Part shown: in pieces, positions 26,211 to 34,396 of the stretch | How the letters are laid out: each line of letters begins with the position of its first letter | Position numbering within the stretch: position 1 is the stretch's first letter | Assembly: GCA_027533385.1 (NCBI GenBank) | Contig: JAPZUE010000020.1 | Location: 61,927 to 125,926, forward strand | Direction of reading: 5' to 3' | DNA: 64,000 nt | Source: Rhizobium sp. | Lineage (GTDB): Bacteria > Pseudomonadota > Alphaproteobacteria > Rhizobiales > Rhizobiaceae | Translations under genes and position numbers: made by a program | The notes under the pieces: model-generated | Told to the model about the DNA's origin: nothing | The model's database searches: none | Seen by the model: only the letters and a program-made list of their open reading frames with translations

Positions 26211-27377
26211 TTACCGCTTTCGGGCCCTGAGCACCTGGCGCGCATGCTCGTCGCCGACCGGCTGGCGCTTGGCCGAGGCCTGATTGGCGACGGCGATGCC
26301 GGGGGGCGTATTGCCCGCGCCGGATCCGGTCTCGCGGGTGCCGCCCTGCGGCTCCTCGCCGGCAAAGGTGTAGCGGTCTGCGCGGATCCAGCTGTCGATC
26401 CGGTCTTCCGCCTGATCGGGATCCATGCCGAAGAACAGGCTCTCCGCACGGCTTGCGCCGTTTTCGCGGCGCGCAAGATGCGGATAGATATGTTCGAGAA
26501 TGAAGATCGCATCAGCCGGCTCCATCGCCACGCCGGAAAGCGTCGTGGCGAGCTGACGTCCGGAAATGTCGAGCAGGATGCGCTCGGCGAGCCAGCGGCT
26601 GGCCGTCAGCAGGTCCGCAAGCGTGGTCGCAAACAGTCCGCCATCATGCGAACGCGCAAAACGCACCAGAAGCGCCGTCTGCAGCGGCGTTGCCTGACGC
26701 CGTCCCAGACGGTCGCTGGCCGCAGGGCGCTGCTGATAGGCCATGCGCTTGATCGTCTGGCGCAGGGCCTCCTCACGCGCCGATCCATCCGGTTCCCGGG
26801 CTGCGGTGGTGGCAGGCTGCGGTGTCGTGGCCCGCTGGCGGGCGGCAACCACCTCCGTGACGGCGCCCGGCAGATCCGCCATGGTCAGTTCCGTCATAAT
26901 CCGGTCGAAGCGCGAGGGCTCGGCCTGGGCCGCTCTGGTCGCTGCCTTCTCAGGTCGTGGCGGGAGCGCATGGCGCAGTGACACGAGCGCATCGATCACC
27001 GTCGGCGACAGCCGCTCGCGCTTGACGATGGCGCGGGCATGATCGGCCCCTTGCGTCCGCGCGATCATGATCAGCATGTCGTCGGACAGTGCCGGCGAAG
27101 ACGCCAGAAACGGAGCGGCGATCGAGATCGGCTGGCTGGCAATGAAGGCTGCCACCGATAGCGGCAGGCTCGGGCTCTGGGAGAGCGCCGCCACCGCTTC
27201 GCGACGGGCTTCCATCGAGGAACCGGCAAACAGCGGCTGAAACAGCTCGGCAAATTGTCGAAGTTCGGATTTGCCCGGGAAGGAGAGCGCCTGGAAACTC
27301 GTGACCGTGGCCATCAGAACGACATCCTTGTTCCGCGCGCCGGCCGGCTTTTCAAGCTCCCTGAACTGTTCGCTCAC
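26211..27377 (-). CDS. DUF2336 domain protein
   Basis: The protein has 388 residues from GTG 27377 (GGAG upstream); ATG further in (MATVTSFQAL) is an alternative. It consists of short alpha-helical repeats with a periodic leucine/alanine pattern: EARREAVAALSQSPSLPLSVAAFIASQPISIAAPFLASSPALSDDMLIMIARTQGADHARAIVKRERLSPTVIDALV. That is the HEAT-like organisation of the alphaproteobacterial DUF2336 family. It is probably a scaffold or protein-binding module. Members often sit near signalling genes, as the HD-GYP gene does here. Function is unknown. Confidence 0.8.
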   Translation of the reverse strand: MSEQFRELEKPAGARNKDVVLMATVTSFQALSFPGKSELRQFAELFQPLFAGSSMEARREAVAALSQSPSLPLSVAAFIASQPISIAAPFLASSPALSDDMLIMIARTQGADHARAIVKRERLSPTVIDALVSLRHALPPRPEKAATRAAQAEPSRFDRIMTELTMADLPGAVTEVVAARQRATTPQPATTAAREPDGSAREEALRQTIKRMAYQQRPAASDRLGRRQATPLQTALLVRFARSHDGGLFATTLADLLTASRWLAERILLDISGRQLATTLSGVAMEPADAIFILEHIYPHLARRENGASRAESLFFGMDPDQAEDRIDSWIRADRYTFAGEEPQGGTRETGSGAGNTPPGIAVANQASAKRQPVGDEHARQVLRARKR

Positions 27378-27708
27378 GACAAACCCACTCCAACGCAATA
27401 CAGATAGACGTGTCCGAGATTAGAACGAATGTGTTAGCAAGCTGTTAACTAACCTATGGCTTCTTGTCGGCAGGTGGATGGTCAAACCAGACGATTCGCC
27501 GCATGATTCCGATATTAGGCATATGCGTACCCCGTTTCGTGGGGTGGACCGCGACAAGGGGCTACGCGTCGGAGAAAGGCGCAGATGATCCCGGTGCGTG
27601 CGAGACTTTCCGCAGCATGAACCGGAATGTGCCGGCCCTCGTAACAGGAGGGCAGGGCGAGATGACCCTCTCGACCCTCTCGATCTTTCTTCTCGAAAGG
27701 AGACGAGC
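27378..27708. other. 331-bp divergent intergenic region
   Basis: Near 27523-27545, ACCCC-GTTTCGT-GGGGT forms a short hairpin. Just before the next gene CTCTCGACCCTCTCGATC precedes the RBS AAAGGAG. An in-frame GTG at 27598 is a possible but unlikely earlier start. No gene is seen. Confidence 0.4.
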
Positions 27709-27921
27709 ATGGCGGATATCATCAGGATTTCGGACCGGCTGAACCCCTCGCGCCGTTCGGCCCGTCCGGCATATCACAAGGCGGAGATCCTGTTCTTTAC
27801 CGGCATCCGTTACGAGCGGCTGGACCCCAACGCCATATGGCCGCGGGTGGAACTGCCGACATTGCCAGCGCTGCCGGCACCCCAAGGCCCCGTCTTCGGC
27901 CCCGACCGCCGACCCTGCTGA
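27709..27921 (+). CDS. Small conserved hypothetical protein
   Basis: The protein has 70 residues from ATG 27709, with a strong RBS (AAAGGAG). It starts MADIIRISDRLNPSRRSARP, then HKAEILFFTGIRYERLDPNAIW, and ends Pro-rich. The R-x-R-Y-E-R-L motif looks conserved, but I recognise no family. Small basic proteins of this kind occur in many Rhizobiaceae. Real coding is supported by the RBS, and the ATG position is consistent with a short leader. Confidence 0.6.
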   Translation: MADIIRISDRLNPSRRSARPAYHKAEILFFTGIRYERLDPNAIWPRVELPTLPALPAPQGPVFGPDRRPC

Positions 27922-28224
27922 GCGTGTCCACCAGGTCCACAAGCCCTGACTCTGGCAGGCGCTGCCAGCCTTGCCTCCCCCTGCTGTGCTGAACCATTCG
28001 CAGCCTCCGCACCGTCGCGCATGGCCGCCCGCCCCCACACCCTCAGCGCCCGATCCCCGGTCAAACGTTTTGTTGATCTCCGATCACCCCTCGTTCCTCC
28101 TCCCTTTACCAGTTCTCAATTAGTTATGCCGAATAAGATAAGAAGACGAAATCGTGGTATTTAACCTCGATCTGGCGAATGACAGGGCTGTTTGCCCTGC
28201 GCCATGCGGAAACCATAGAATTGC
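27922..28224. other. 303-bp intergenic region before the HD-GYP gene
   Basis: The left half is GC-rich and the right half (28080-28170) AT-rich, as expected of a promoter (for example TTAGTTATGCCGAATAAGAT). No repeat of the other families and no gene are seen. Confidence 0.35.
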
Positions 28225-29163
28225 ATGCTGGTCAAAATCGAGAAGCACACTCTGCGCAAGGGAATGTTCGTCGAAAGCGTTGACTGTCCCAGTCGGGAAT
28301 TCGCTCGGCGACGTTTCCTTCTGAGAAGCGACCAGGATCTCGCAGCCATTCTCCGCTCCTCGGCGACGGAGGTTGCGATCAACGTCGCGCTCGGTCTTGG
28401 GCCGGGCGGTCGGCAGAGCGAGTCGAACGCATCAAACACGAACACCGGGGTTGATCGCGGTCCGCGGGTCGAGGCGGTGCGTGGCGCAATCAGCCAGTCT
28501 GCGGTCCTGCTGCGGACGAGCCTTGGCGAGTTGGTCGCCGGCGGCAGTGTCGACATGGTGCGGTTGGCAAATGCGGCCGAAGAGAATTCCGACTTGTGGT
28601 CTGATAGCGCTGTCATAGCCTTGAAGATCACCAGGCTGAAGAGCAAGGACGAGACCACCTACCTGCATTCGCTGGCCGTCAGCGGAATGATGACGCTGCT
28701 CGGGCGCTCATTGCAGATGGATGATGACACCGTCCGCATGCTCGGCGTCGCAGGCCTTTTGCACGACATCGGCAAGCTGCTGATCCCGAGTGAGATCCTC
28801 AGCAAACCCGCCCAGCTCACCGATGCCGAGCGGATCATCATCCGCAACCATCCCGAGGCAGGCTATCAGCTCCTGAAGACCTATCCGGAGGTGCCGCAGC
28901 TGGTGCTGGACATCTGCCGCCTGCATCACGAGGTTCTCGATGGCTCCGGCTATCCCCTGGGCCTGAAGCAGAAGGACTTGAGCCTGCCGGTGCAGTTGAG
29001 CGCCGTCTGCGATGTCTTCGAGGCGCTGACATCCGTGCGTCCCTACAAACGCCCCTGGTCGACGACAGAGGCGCTGGACTGGATGTTCGCCCGTCCGCAT
29101 CATTTCGATCGCAAGATGGTCATCAGGCTTGGCAGTGTCTTGAGCGACGAGCCGATCAGCTGA
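28225..29163 (+). CDS. HD-GYP domain c-di-GMP phosphodiesterase
   Basis: The protein has 312 residues. The N-terminal ~110 residues are a DUF3391-like domain (MLVKIEKHTLRKGMFVESVDCP). The HD-GYP domain follows, with HD at ~180 (GLLHDIGKLLIPSEILSKPAQLTDAE), RNHPEAGY, the HHEVLDGSGYPLG motif carrying GYP at ~242-244, and an AVCDVFEALTSVRPYKRPWS ending. All metal-binding residues of an active enzyme appear present. It hydrolyses cyclic di-GMP to pGpG or GMP, favouring motility. Together with three GGDEF proteins in the window it forms a dense signalling set. Confidence 0.92.
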   Translation: MLVKIEKHTLRKGMFVESVDCPSREFARRRFLLRSDQDLAAILRSSATEVAINVALGLGPGGRQSESNASNTNTGVDRGPRVEAVRGAISQSAVLLRTSLGELVAGGSVDMVRLANAAEENSDLWSDSAVIALKITRLKSKDETTYLHSLAVSGMMTLLGRSLQMDDDTVRMLGVAGLLHDIGKLLIPSEILSKPAQLTDAERIIIRNHPEAGYQLLKTYPEVPQLVLDICRLHHEVLDGSGYPLGLKQKDLSLPVQLSAVCDVFEALTSVRPYKRPWSTTEALDWMFARPHHFDRKMVIRLGSVLSDEPIS

Positions 29164-29170
29164 TCTCCGT

Positions 29171-29722
29171 TCAGCGCCCGGTAAACGGCAGGCATTCCGC
29201 ATCGGCGAGGAAGGCCCTGGCCTCCGCCTCGTAGCTTGCCTGGGGTGCGAGCACGCGCAGCACCACATAGCCTTCCATGCCCGGATGTTCGACCAGGATG
29301 GTCTCGGCCAGCGCCGCAATCGGCGTCTTTCTGAGCTGTGCCACCTGCACCGGCGTGGCGACCAGCACGTCGAGATCACCGGCAACCGAGGTACGGTCGT
29401 TCATCGAGAAGACTTCGTTGGCATCGCGGTCATAGATCGCGACCGACCAGAAATCGACGCCGCCGCCGAGTGCGATCAAGGACAGCGGCTGCCGCGAGAT
29501 GTCGAAATGGCAGACGGCCACTCTGAGATAGGGATCGAGGCTGGACAAGCCCACCTGATCCGGCGTCGCCTGCAGCGGATGGAAGACGAAGGGCGCACCT
29601 TCCGCCGTCACCCGCGTATAGGCGTCGCGGCCGGTGAAATGCGGCACGCCGAGAATGATGATGATATGCAGCAGAACGGCGCCGAAGGTTCCGGTCAGAA
29701 CGGCATAGAGAAGCTTGCTCAT
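29171..29722 (-). CDS. DUF1254-type membrane protein
   Basis: The protein has 183 residues from ATG 29722. One N-terminal helix (LYAVLTGTFGAVLLHIIIILGV) is followed by a periplasmic part: YTRVTAEGAPFVFHPL, DPYLRVAVCHFDISRQPLSLIALGGGVDFWSVAIYDRDANEVFSMNDRTS. This matches the N-terminal domain family (DUF1254) that elsewhere is fused to DUF1214. Its start overlaps the stop of the DUF1214 gene (ATGA), so the two proteins are co-produced and probably partner. Function is unknown. Confidence 0.8.
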   Translation of the reverse strand: MSKLLYAVLTGTFGAVLLHIIIILGVPHFTGRDAYTRVTAEGAPFVFHPLQATPDQVGLSSLDPYLRVAVCHFDISRQPLSLIALGGGVDFWSVAIYDRDANEVFSMNDRTSVAGDLDVLVATPVQVAQLRKTPIAALAETILVEHPGMEGYVVLRVLAPQASYEAEARAFLADAECLPFTGR

Positions 29723-30303
29723 TGGCCGCACCCGATCTGTTCGATGACCGGCATGGCAAGTCCGGACAGGCCTGTGGAGGCGGCAGCCGGCGTATCGAGC
29801 AGCGTCAGAACCAGCTGGAAGGCGCCTGTGTCGGGAATGGCGAGCCAGTTGCCGGCCTTGGCCGTCCGCGAGATGACGAGATCAAACGAGCCGTCGCGCC
29901 GCCGCAGAACAGTCTGCGAATTCGTCGCCGTCGGCAGGTCGGCACCGGCATTCAAGGGATTGCCTGCGGCATCGGCGGCATAGAGCGTCCAGAGCCGGGT
30001 GGTCGGCGTGCGGCCGCTCATCCGGTAGGTGCAGGTGCCCGTCAGCGTCAGCCCGTCCTTGTCGCGCGATGCGGTGAACTGCAGCCCCTCGGCTGATCCA
30101 TAGAGAAGCCGGCCACCCTTGGCGCGATGCGCCTTGGCATAAGGATCGGCGGACGCTGTCTGCGCCGCCGGAAACGCCCGCCACCCCGCCACTTCGATGG
30201 CCCCGAAACCCACGGAAGCATTCAGCATCGACAACGCCGACAGGATCCCGCCACCGAAGGCGATGATCAGCGCAATGGCGACGATGAGCGGAACACGAAA
30301 CAC
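29719..30303 (-). CDS. DUF1214-type membrane-anchored protein
   Basis: The protein has 194 residues. An N-terminal helix (PLIVAIALIIAFGGGILSALSML) is followed by a domain with DPYAKAHRAKGGRLLYGSAEGLQFTASRD, RTPTTRLWTLYAADAAGNPLNA and GSFDLVISRTAKAGNWLAIPDTGAFQLVLTLLDTP, the DUF1214 signature. In many bacteria this domain is the C-terminal half of a longer DUF1254-DUF1214 protein. Here the halves are separate genes and the C-terminal-type half is first. Confidence 0.85.
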   Translation of the reverse strand: MFRVPLIVAIALIIAFGGGILSALSMLNASVGFGAIEVAGWRAFPAAQTASADPYAKAHRAKGGRLLYGSAEGLQFTASRDKDGLTLTGTCTYRMSGRTPTTRLWTLYAADAAGNPLNAGADLPTATNSQTVLRRRDGSFDLVISRTAKAGNWLAIPDTGAFQLVLTLLDTPAAASTGLSGLAMPVIEQIGCGQ

Positions 30304-30430
30304 GGACGGGACGAGACCTTGGAGTAGCGGCGCACGGCGCCATGCGGCAGTGCCCGAGGGGTATCACTGATTCGGTGGAGAGGGAAGTTTGGGGGTGTGG
30401 AGAGAGAGCCACCATGCCACAGCCGGCTCG

Positions 30431-30844
30431 TCAAATCGCCTTGCGTGGCCGCCCGCCCTTGGCGCCATTGGCCCGGGCTGCTGCGGCCTTGGCCTCGGAT
30501 GTAACCTTCCCCGCGCGGCGGGCCAGTTCGCGGCCCATCCAAGCCTTTGTCCCGAATATTCCCGCAATCAGCGCGGGGACGTACAGATCCACATCGAGAT
30601 CTGGCCAGTGAAGATTGAAGCCGAGCCCACCAACCTCCACCGCTGCAAGCGCCTCCGGCGATGCCGATTGCAGATCCTCGACCAAAACCGTGGGAAAGGC
30701 GTAGACACAGCCATTGGTGAGGCCGAGCACAACACGCCCCGTCTTATTGTCGTATCGCGCGGCAACGGCTCTCGGTTCGCTCGCCAGTATTGTCTGGCCA
30801 CGCTCTTCTGCGGCTTGGAATTGTGCTTCGTCGACGTCAGCCAT
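30431..30844 (-). CDS. DUF2442 domain protein, likely antitoxin-like partner
   Basis: The protein has 137 residues. The domain reads AVAARYDNKTGRVVLGLTNGCVYAFPTVLVEDLQSASPEALAAVEVGGLGFNLHWPDLDVDLYVPALIAGIFGT, the DUF2442 pattern (x-L-x-L-x-N-G-x-x-x-x-F-P and the LHWPxLDxDLYVP ending). The C-terminal tail is basic (AARANGAKGGRPRKAI). DUF4160-DUF2442 gene pairs are often regarded as putative toxin-antitoxin modules; that role is not established here. It overlaps the upstream DUF4160 gene by 8 bp. Confidence 0.82.
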   Translation of the reverse strand: MADVDEAQFQAAEERGQTILASEPRAVAARYDNKTGRVVLGLTNGCVYAFPTVLVEDLQSASPEALAAVEVGGLGFNLHWPDLDVDLYVPALIAGIFGTKAWMGRELARRAGKVTSEAKAAAARANGAKGGRPRKAI

Positions 30845-31085
30845 CGATCCGTTTCCATTCCTCCAGGAGCCGAGCCTGTTCCGCCACGACTTCAGTCATG
30901 ATGCGTCGAAGGTCGGCCCGGCTAATTCCGATGCTGTAGACAAGTTCCGGTCGACCGTCCCGGCCCAGCAGATTGATCTTCGCCTGTCCTGCACCGGTAA
31001 TGTGCACATGCGTAGGCTCGTGGTCTTGCGTGTAGATCACGAAACGAAGGCCGAAAGCGCAATGGACGACAACCAGAAAAGACAC
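30837..31085 (-). CDS. DUF4160 domain protein
   Basis: This protein has about 82 residues. GLRFVIYTQDHEPTHVHITGAGQAKINL is the DUF4160 motif (normally ...F.F...E....HVHV...A..KI). The end reads LRRIMTEVVAEQARLLEEWKRIDG, which matches the C-terminal helix of the family. No ATG is available at the N-terminus; GTG 31085 or TTG 31088 would serve. The start is therefore uncertain and the first residues may be shorter. Confidence 0.75.
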   Translation of the reverse strand: MSFLVVVHCAFGLRFVIYTQDHEPTHVHITGAGQAKINLLGRDGRPELVYSIGISRADLRRIMTEVVAEQARLLEEWKRIDG

Positions 31086-31179
31086 CAACCCATCTGTTGG
31101 GTTTCCCCAAGGGGCGCGGTCTTTATGCCTTGGGCACTTCCAGCCCGTTCGGCAGCGAGATCCAGATCACGGCCTGCGC

Positions 31180-31512
31180 CTAGGGCGAATGGCGCGACAG
31201 ATGGCCCTTGCCATGCGTATCCTCGACCAGAACAAAGCTGCCGGCTGGCACATGGCGTCGCTCACCGTCGCTGGTTTCATAGTCGACCGATCCGTCGACC
31301 CGGACAGTCAGTACGGGCTCCGGCACCCTGTGCCAGGCGACCTCCCGAATGCCCGCCGGGATATGGGTGATCCGCACGCGCGAAGCCGGGTAGCTTGCAG
31401 TGACGTCGAAGGGAGCGGCATCGGGATGCACCGAGACTTGCGTCGTTGGCAATTCGACCTCATCGAAATGCGATTCCCCGTCGGCGTCGGCATAGATTCT
31501 GAGGCACTTCAT
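31180..31512 (-). CDS. Cupin-like protein, probably truncated by a nonsense codon
   Basis: The protein has 110 residues. The single beta-barrel pattern is FDEVELPTTQVSVHP, then IREVAWHRVPEPVLTVRVDGSVDYETSDGERRHVPAGSFVLVEDTHGKGHLSRHSP: the second cupin motif P-A-G-x5-E-D-x5-GH-x-S is clear. The frame stops at TAG (31180-31182) but stays open afterwards for 18 sensible residues (AQAVIWISLPNGLEVPKA) before a TAA at 31123-31125. A typical member would continue through this strand, so TAG probably replaces a sense codon such as GAG. Confidence 0.7.
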   Translation of the reverse strand: MKCLRIYADADGESHFDEVELPTTQVSVHPDAAPFDVTASYPASRVRITHIPAGIREVAWHRVPEPVLTVRVDGSVDYETSDGERRHVPAGSFVLVEDTHGKGHLSRHSP

Positions 31513-31543
31513 GTGAGCGGCCCTTTCGTATGAATCGGGACAC

Positions 31544-31867
31544 TTATCCCAGAACCCCAATCCCATGCTTCTCCACGATGGCCAGAAGCTTGAGCGCCGG
31601 GCCGCTAGGGCGTTTCGAGCCATTCTCCCATTTCTGGACAGTTGATGCGCTGATGTTGAGATAACGTGCGAAGACCGGCTGGCTGACATGGTTGCGCTCA
31701 CGCAGCGCCTTGATCTCGTCAGGTGACATGGTACCCGGAGCAACGAGGCAGGTCTCGTCGAAGCGTCGCATCGTCCGCTTGTCGATGGTCCCTGCCTCCA
31801 GCATATCCGAAACGGCGCTGTGGATCGCCTCGAAGGCGTCAGACTTGTAAACGGCTTTAACTGTCAT
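31544..31867 (-). CDS. XRE-family antitoxin/regulator
   Basis: The protein has 107 residues. The C-terminal helix-turn-helix is MSPDEIKALRERNHVSQPVFARYLNISASTVQKWENGSKRPSGPALKLLAIVEKHG, typical of the antitoxins paired with COG4737-type RelE toxins. The N-terminal region (AFEAIHSAVSDMLEAGTIDKRTMRRFDETCL) is the toxin-binding part. It lies downstream of the toxin and overlaps it by 11 bp. Confidence 0.88.
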   Translation of the reverse strand: MTVKAVYKSDAFEAIHSAVSDMLEAGTIDKRTMRRFDETCLVAPGTMSPDEIKALRERNHVSQPVFARYLNISASTVQKWENGSKRPSGPALKLLAIVEKHGIGVLG

Positions 31868-32219
31868 TGCAGATCTCCATGATGGCACCGCTTGCCAGCT
31901 CGGCTGCGATCTCCGTGCTCGACTTGCCCCGGTAAAGTGCGGCCAATGCGCGAAACGCCTTCAATTCGTCTTCCTCGATGTTCGCCCTGTCCTGCTTCGC
32001 AAACAGATAGGTGAACACCCAGAACTCGCCCGCTTTCGCCAGAAGGATCGCGCGATGTCTGTTGTCGCTCAACCGCTTCTTGAATACGCCCCCGCCAAGA
32101 TCATCGGCCTGCCCCAGAACGGTCTGGGCCACCGCCTGACACAAGGCCCGATCCTCTATCCGCGCCTTGCGCGCGGCACGCGAAAACCATGCCGTCTTGA
32201 ATACGCGGTAATCGATCAT
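31857..32219 (-). CDS. RelE-type toxin (COG4737-like)
   Basis: The protein has 120 residues. YRVFKTAWFSRAARKARIEDRALCQAVAQTVLGQADDLGGGVFKKRLSDNRHRAILLAKAGEFWVFTYLFAKQDRANIEEDELKAFRALAALYRG matches the HigB-like RelE subfamily whose members end with LA..Y. Residues VFKKRL...RHRAI...G..W.F.YLFAK..R.NI are the conserved core. It is probably an mRNA interferase. The toxin comes first, with the XRE partner after it. Confidence 0.87.
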   Translation of the reverse strand: MIDYRVFKTAWFSRAARKARIEDRALCQAVAQTVLGQADDLGGGVFKKRLSDNRHRAILLAKAGEFWVFTYLFAKQDRANIEEDELKAFRALAALYRGKSSTEIAAELASGAIMEICNDS

Positions 32220-32394
32220 AGTCTAGCACTCGGTGCTATGAATCTCAAGCTGGCTGCCAATGGCGCCTAACTAGTGATCATAGTGGCGCTTCTTATAGAA
32301 ATTCAATCGTAAGTTACAAATGGATTGCTGCAAAAGCCCGTGTCGGCAGCCTGTCATCCGCCTCCCGAGCCCGACGAAGGGCGGCACCGTCCCC

Positions 32395-32475
32395 CCGCAA
32401 CCGGCGAAGGCCTAGCCTCGACCGCGCGTGCCTACTCTCCTCGCCTGCGGGGAGAGGATAGGGTGAGGCGCAGAA
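32395..32475. repeat. Short repeat of another type
   Basis: CTCTCCTCGCCTGCGGGGAG followed by AGGATAGGGTGAGGCGCAG is a hairpin-bearing sequence common between rhizobial genes and different from families A-C. Only one copy is seen in the window. It sits in the 298-bp gap 32220-32517, which holds no gene. Confidence 0.5.
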
Positions 32476-32517
32476 ACTACATCAAGTGACGTGTGAGGAA
32501 CCGTTCGTTCCAAACGG

Positions 32518-32895
32518 CTACCTTAACACCCCCGCCGCCAGCGCCCGCTGGATACCGCGCACATCCGTGCCCTTCTTCAACGTCTTCGTCACCGGCTCAT
32601 GGGCGCCCGACACCCAGATCTTCAGCTCGCTGTCGAGATCGAAGGTACCGGCGGTTTCGACGGAAAAGCGGGTGATGGCGCGATAGGGTACAGAGGTATA
32701 ATCGACCTTCGAGCCGGTGATCCCCTGCACGTCGATCAGGATCAGCCGCTTGTCGGTAAAGACGAAGACGTCGCGGATGACCTTGTAGGCCAGCGAGACC
32801 CGTTCGCCCTCGATCAACACGCCATCCAGCCGCTTGGCGAGATCGGAAGGGTCCACGCTCGATCCATGGCCCAGCAATCCGTCAAACAATCCCAT
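32518..32895 (-). CDS. Bacterial PH-domain protein
   Basis: The protein has 125 residues. MGLFDGLLGHGSSVDP is followed by LIEGERVSLAYKVIRDVFVFTDKRLILIDVQGITGSKVDYTSVPYRAITRFSVETAGTFDLDSELKIWVSG, the bacterial pleckstrin-homology (YvbH/bPH_3) pattern. The RBS GGAGG lies only three bases from an upstream ATG (32901) but nine from ATG 32895, which decides the start. It is a soluble cytoplasmic protein and its role is not known. Confidence 0.85.
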   Translation of the reverse strand: MGLFDGLLGHGSSVDPSDLAKRLDGVLIEGERVSLAYKVIRDVFVFTDKRLILIDVQGITGSKVDYTSVPYRAITRFSVETAGTFDLDSELKIWVSGAHEPVTKTLKKGTDVRGIQRALAAGVLR

Positions 32896-33046
32896 CGTCA
32901 TCCTCCATTGGTGTTGGATGAGCAGATGGGAAGCGGCGGGCAGGGCGTCAAGACGCCGCTGCCAAGCTGGTGCATGTCCCCCCTTACGCTATTGCCCTTG
33001 CCGCGCTATCTGGTCATCCGACAACTCAATCTGAAGGAGGATCACC

Positions 33047-33940
33047 ATGGGCAAGCGGATCGTGTTCACCGGCGGCAGCGGCAAGGCGGGACGCCATGTG
33101 GTGCCCTATCTTCTGGGGCAGGGGCACAAGGTGCTAAATGTCGACCGCGCCGTGCTCGACGTGCCCGGCGTGCACACGCTGCTGACCGACGTCACCGACA
33201 GCGGCCAGGTTTATAACGCGCTCTCCTGCCATTTCGGCTATGACGGCTATGAAGAGGCCGGTGGCCCGAAAAAGGTCGATGCCGTCGTGCATTTCGCCGC
33301 CGTCCCCCGCATCCTGATGCATCCTGATAACAAGACCTTCGCCGAAAACACCGTCTCGACCTACAATGTCATTGAGGCCGCCGCCAAGCTCGGCATCAGG
33401 AAGGTTGTTATCGCCTCCTCGGAAACCACCTATGGCGTCTGCTTTGCCGAAGGCGACAAGGATTACCACGCGTTTCCGCTGACCGAGGATTACGACACCG
33501 ACCCGATGGACAGCTACGGCCTCTCCAAGGTGGTCAATGAAAAGACCGCCCGCGCCTTTGCCATGCGCTACGGCATCGATGTCTATGCGCTGCGCATCGG
33601 CAATGTCATTGCGCCCGAGGATTACGCCGCTTTCCCCGGCTATCTCGCCGATCCCCCATGCCGCAAGCGCAATGCCTGGTCCTATATCGACGCCCGCGAC
33701 CTCGGTCAGATCGTCGATCTCTGCATCAAGAAGGACGGCCTCGGCTTCCAGGTCTTCAACGCCGTCAACGATACGATCACGGCCACCGTTCCAACCCGCG
33801 ACTTCCTCGCTCGATGGGCGCCGAACACGCCGATCACCCGGGACATCCAGGGCTTCGAGGCGCCGCTCTCCAATGCCAAGATCCGCGAGGTCCTCGGCTT
33901 CAAGGAGGAGCATGACTGGCGCAAATATGTGAAGCTATGA
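33047..33940 (+). CDS. NAD-dependent epimerase/dehydratase (extended SDR)
   Basis: The protein has 297 residues. The N-terminal Rossmann motif is GGSGKAG, VDAVVHFAAVPRIL follows, IASSETTYG marks the catalytic Ser/Thr, and YGLSK holds the catalytic Tyr and Lys. C-terminal substrate-binding part: RKRNAWSYIDARDLGQIVDLCI. It would oxidise/epimerise a sugar nucleotide or uronate; similarity in style to uronate/UDP-glucose-type enzymes does not settle the substrate. AAGGAGG precedes ATG 33047. It stands alone. Confidence 0.9.
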   Translation: MGKRIVFTGGSGKAGRHVVPYLLGQGHKVLNVDRAVLDVPGVHTLLTDVTDSGQVYNALSCHFGYDGYEEAGGPKKVDAVVHFAAVPRILMHPDNKTFAENTVSTYNVIEAAAKLGIRKVVIASSETTYGVCFAEGDKDYHAFPLTEDYDTDPMDSYGLSKVVNEKTARAFAMRYGIDVYALRIGNVIAPEDYAAFPGYLADPPCRKRNAWSYIDARDLGQIVDLCIKKDGLGFQVFNAVNDTITATVPTRDFLARWAPNTPITRDIQGFEAPLSNAKIREVLGFKEEHDWRKYVKL

Positions 33941-34101
33941 ACCGGCCCTCGACCGTTGCGGCGGTCATCGGGGGGAATGCCTGCAAACTTTGCGGGGCAT
34001 AACCCCAAAATGACCCGCCGCATTCCATCGCGCTCGTATATGACGGTATACGAATGTCAGGGCCTTCAGGCCGGCGGGATCGGAGTATCAGGGGAGGAGC
34101 C

Positions 34102-34386
34102 TTGTCCGACAAGCGCATCGAGATCGCCAATGTCGCGCGCATGGAGGTGCGCGGCCATGACTTCGTCAGCTTCGACGTGGCGATGAACGGCTATGTGATC
34201 TCGACGATCGACGCGCCGCTCCTGTCGGGCCGCATCCTCTGGTCGCACGCGGCCATCCATGGCTTCGGCGATTTCGATCCGCGCGAAAGGACGCTGCTTG
34301 AGGCTGAGATCGATCGGCAGCTGATGCATCGAGCCGATGGCTGGGACGCCGCCGGCCCATCCGGCCCCCGCCGCCGCCATCACTGA
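34102..34386 (+). CDS. Small hypothetical protein (TTG start)
   Basis: The protein has 94 residues. The start is assigned to TTG 34102 because GGGGAGG (34091-34097) lies at ideal distance; ATG 34141 has no RBS. The sequence SDKRIEIANVARMEVRGHDFVSFDVAMNGYVISTIDAPLLSGRILWSHAAIHGFGDFDPRERTLLEAEIDRQL looks like an alpha/beta domain without known motif. It is convergent with the membrane protein at 34397. I do not recognise the family. Confidence 0.55.
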   Translation: MSDKRIEIANVARMEVRGHDFVSFDVAMNGYVISTIDAPLLSGRILWSHAAIHGFGDFDPRERTLLEAEIDRQLMHRADGWDAAGPSGPRRRHH

Positions 34387-34396
34387 TCGATGATGC

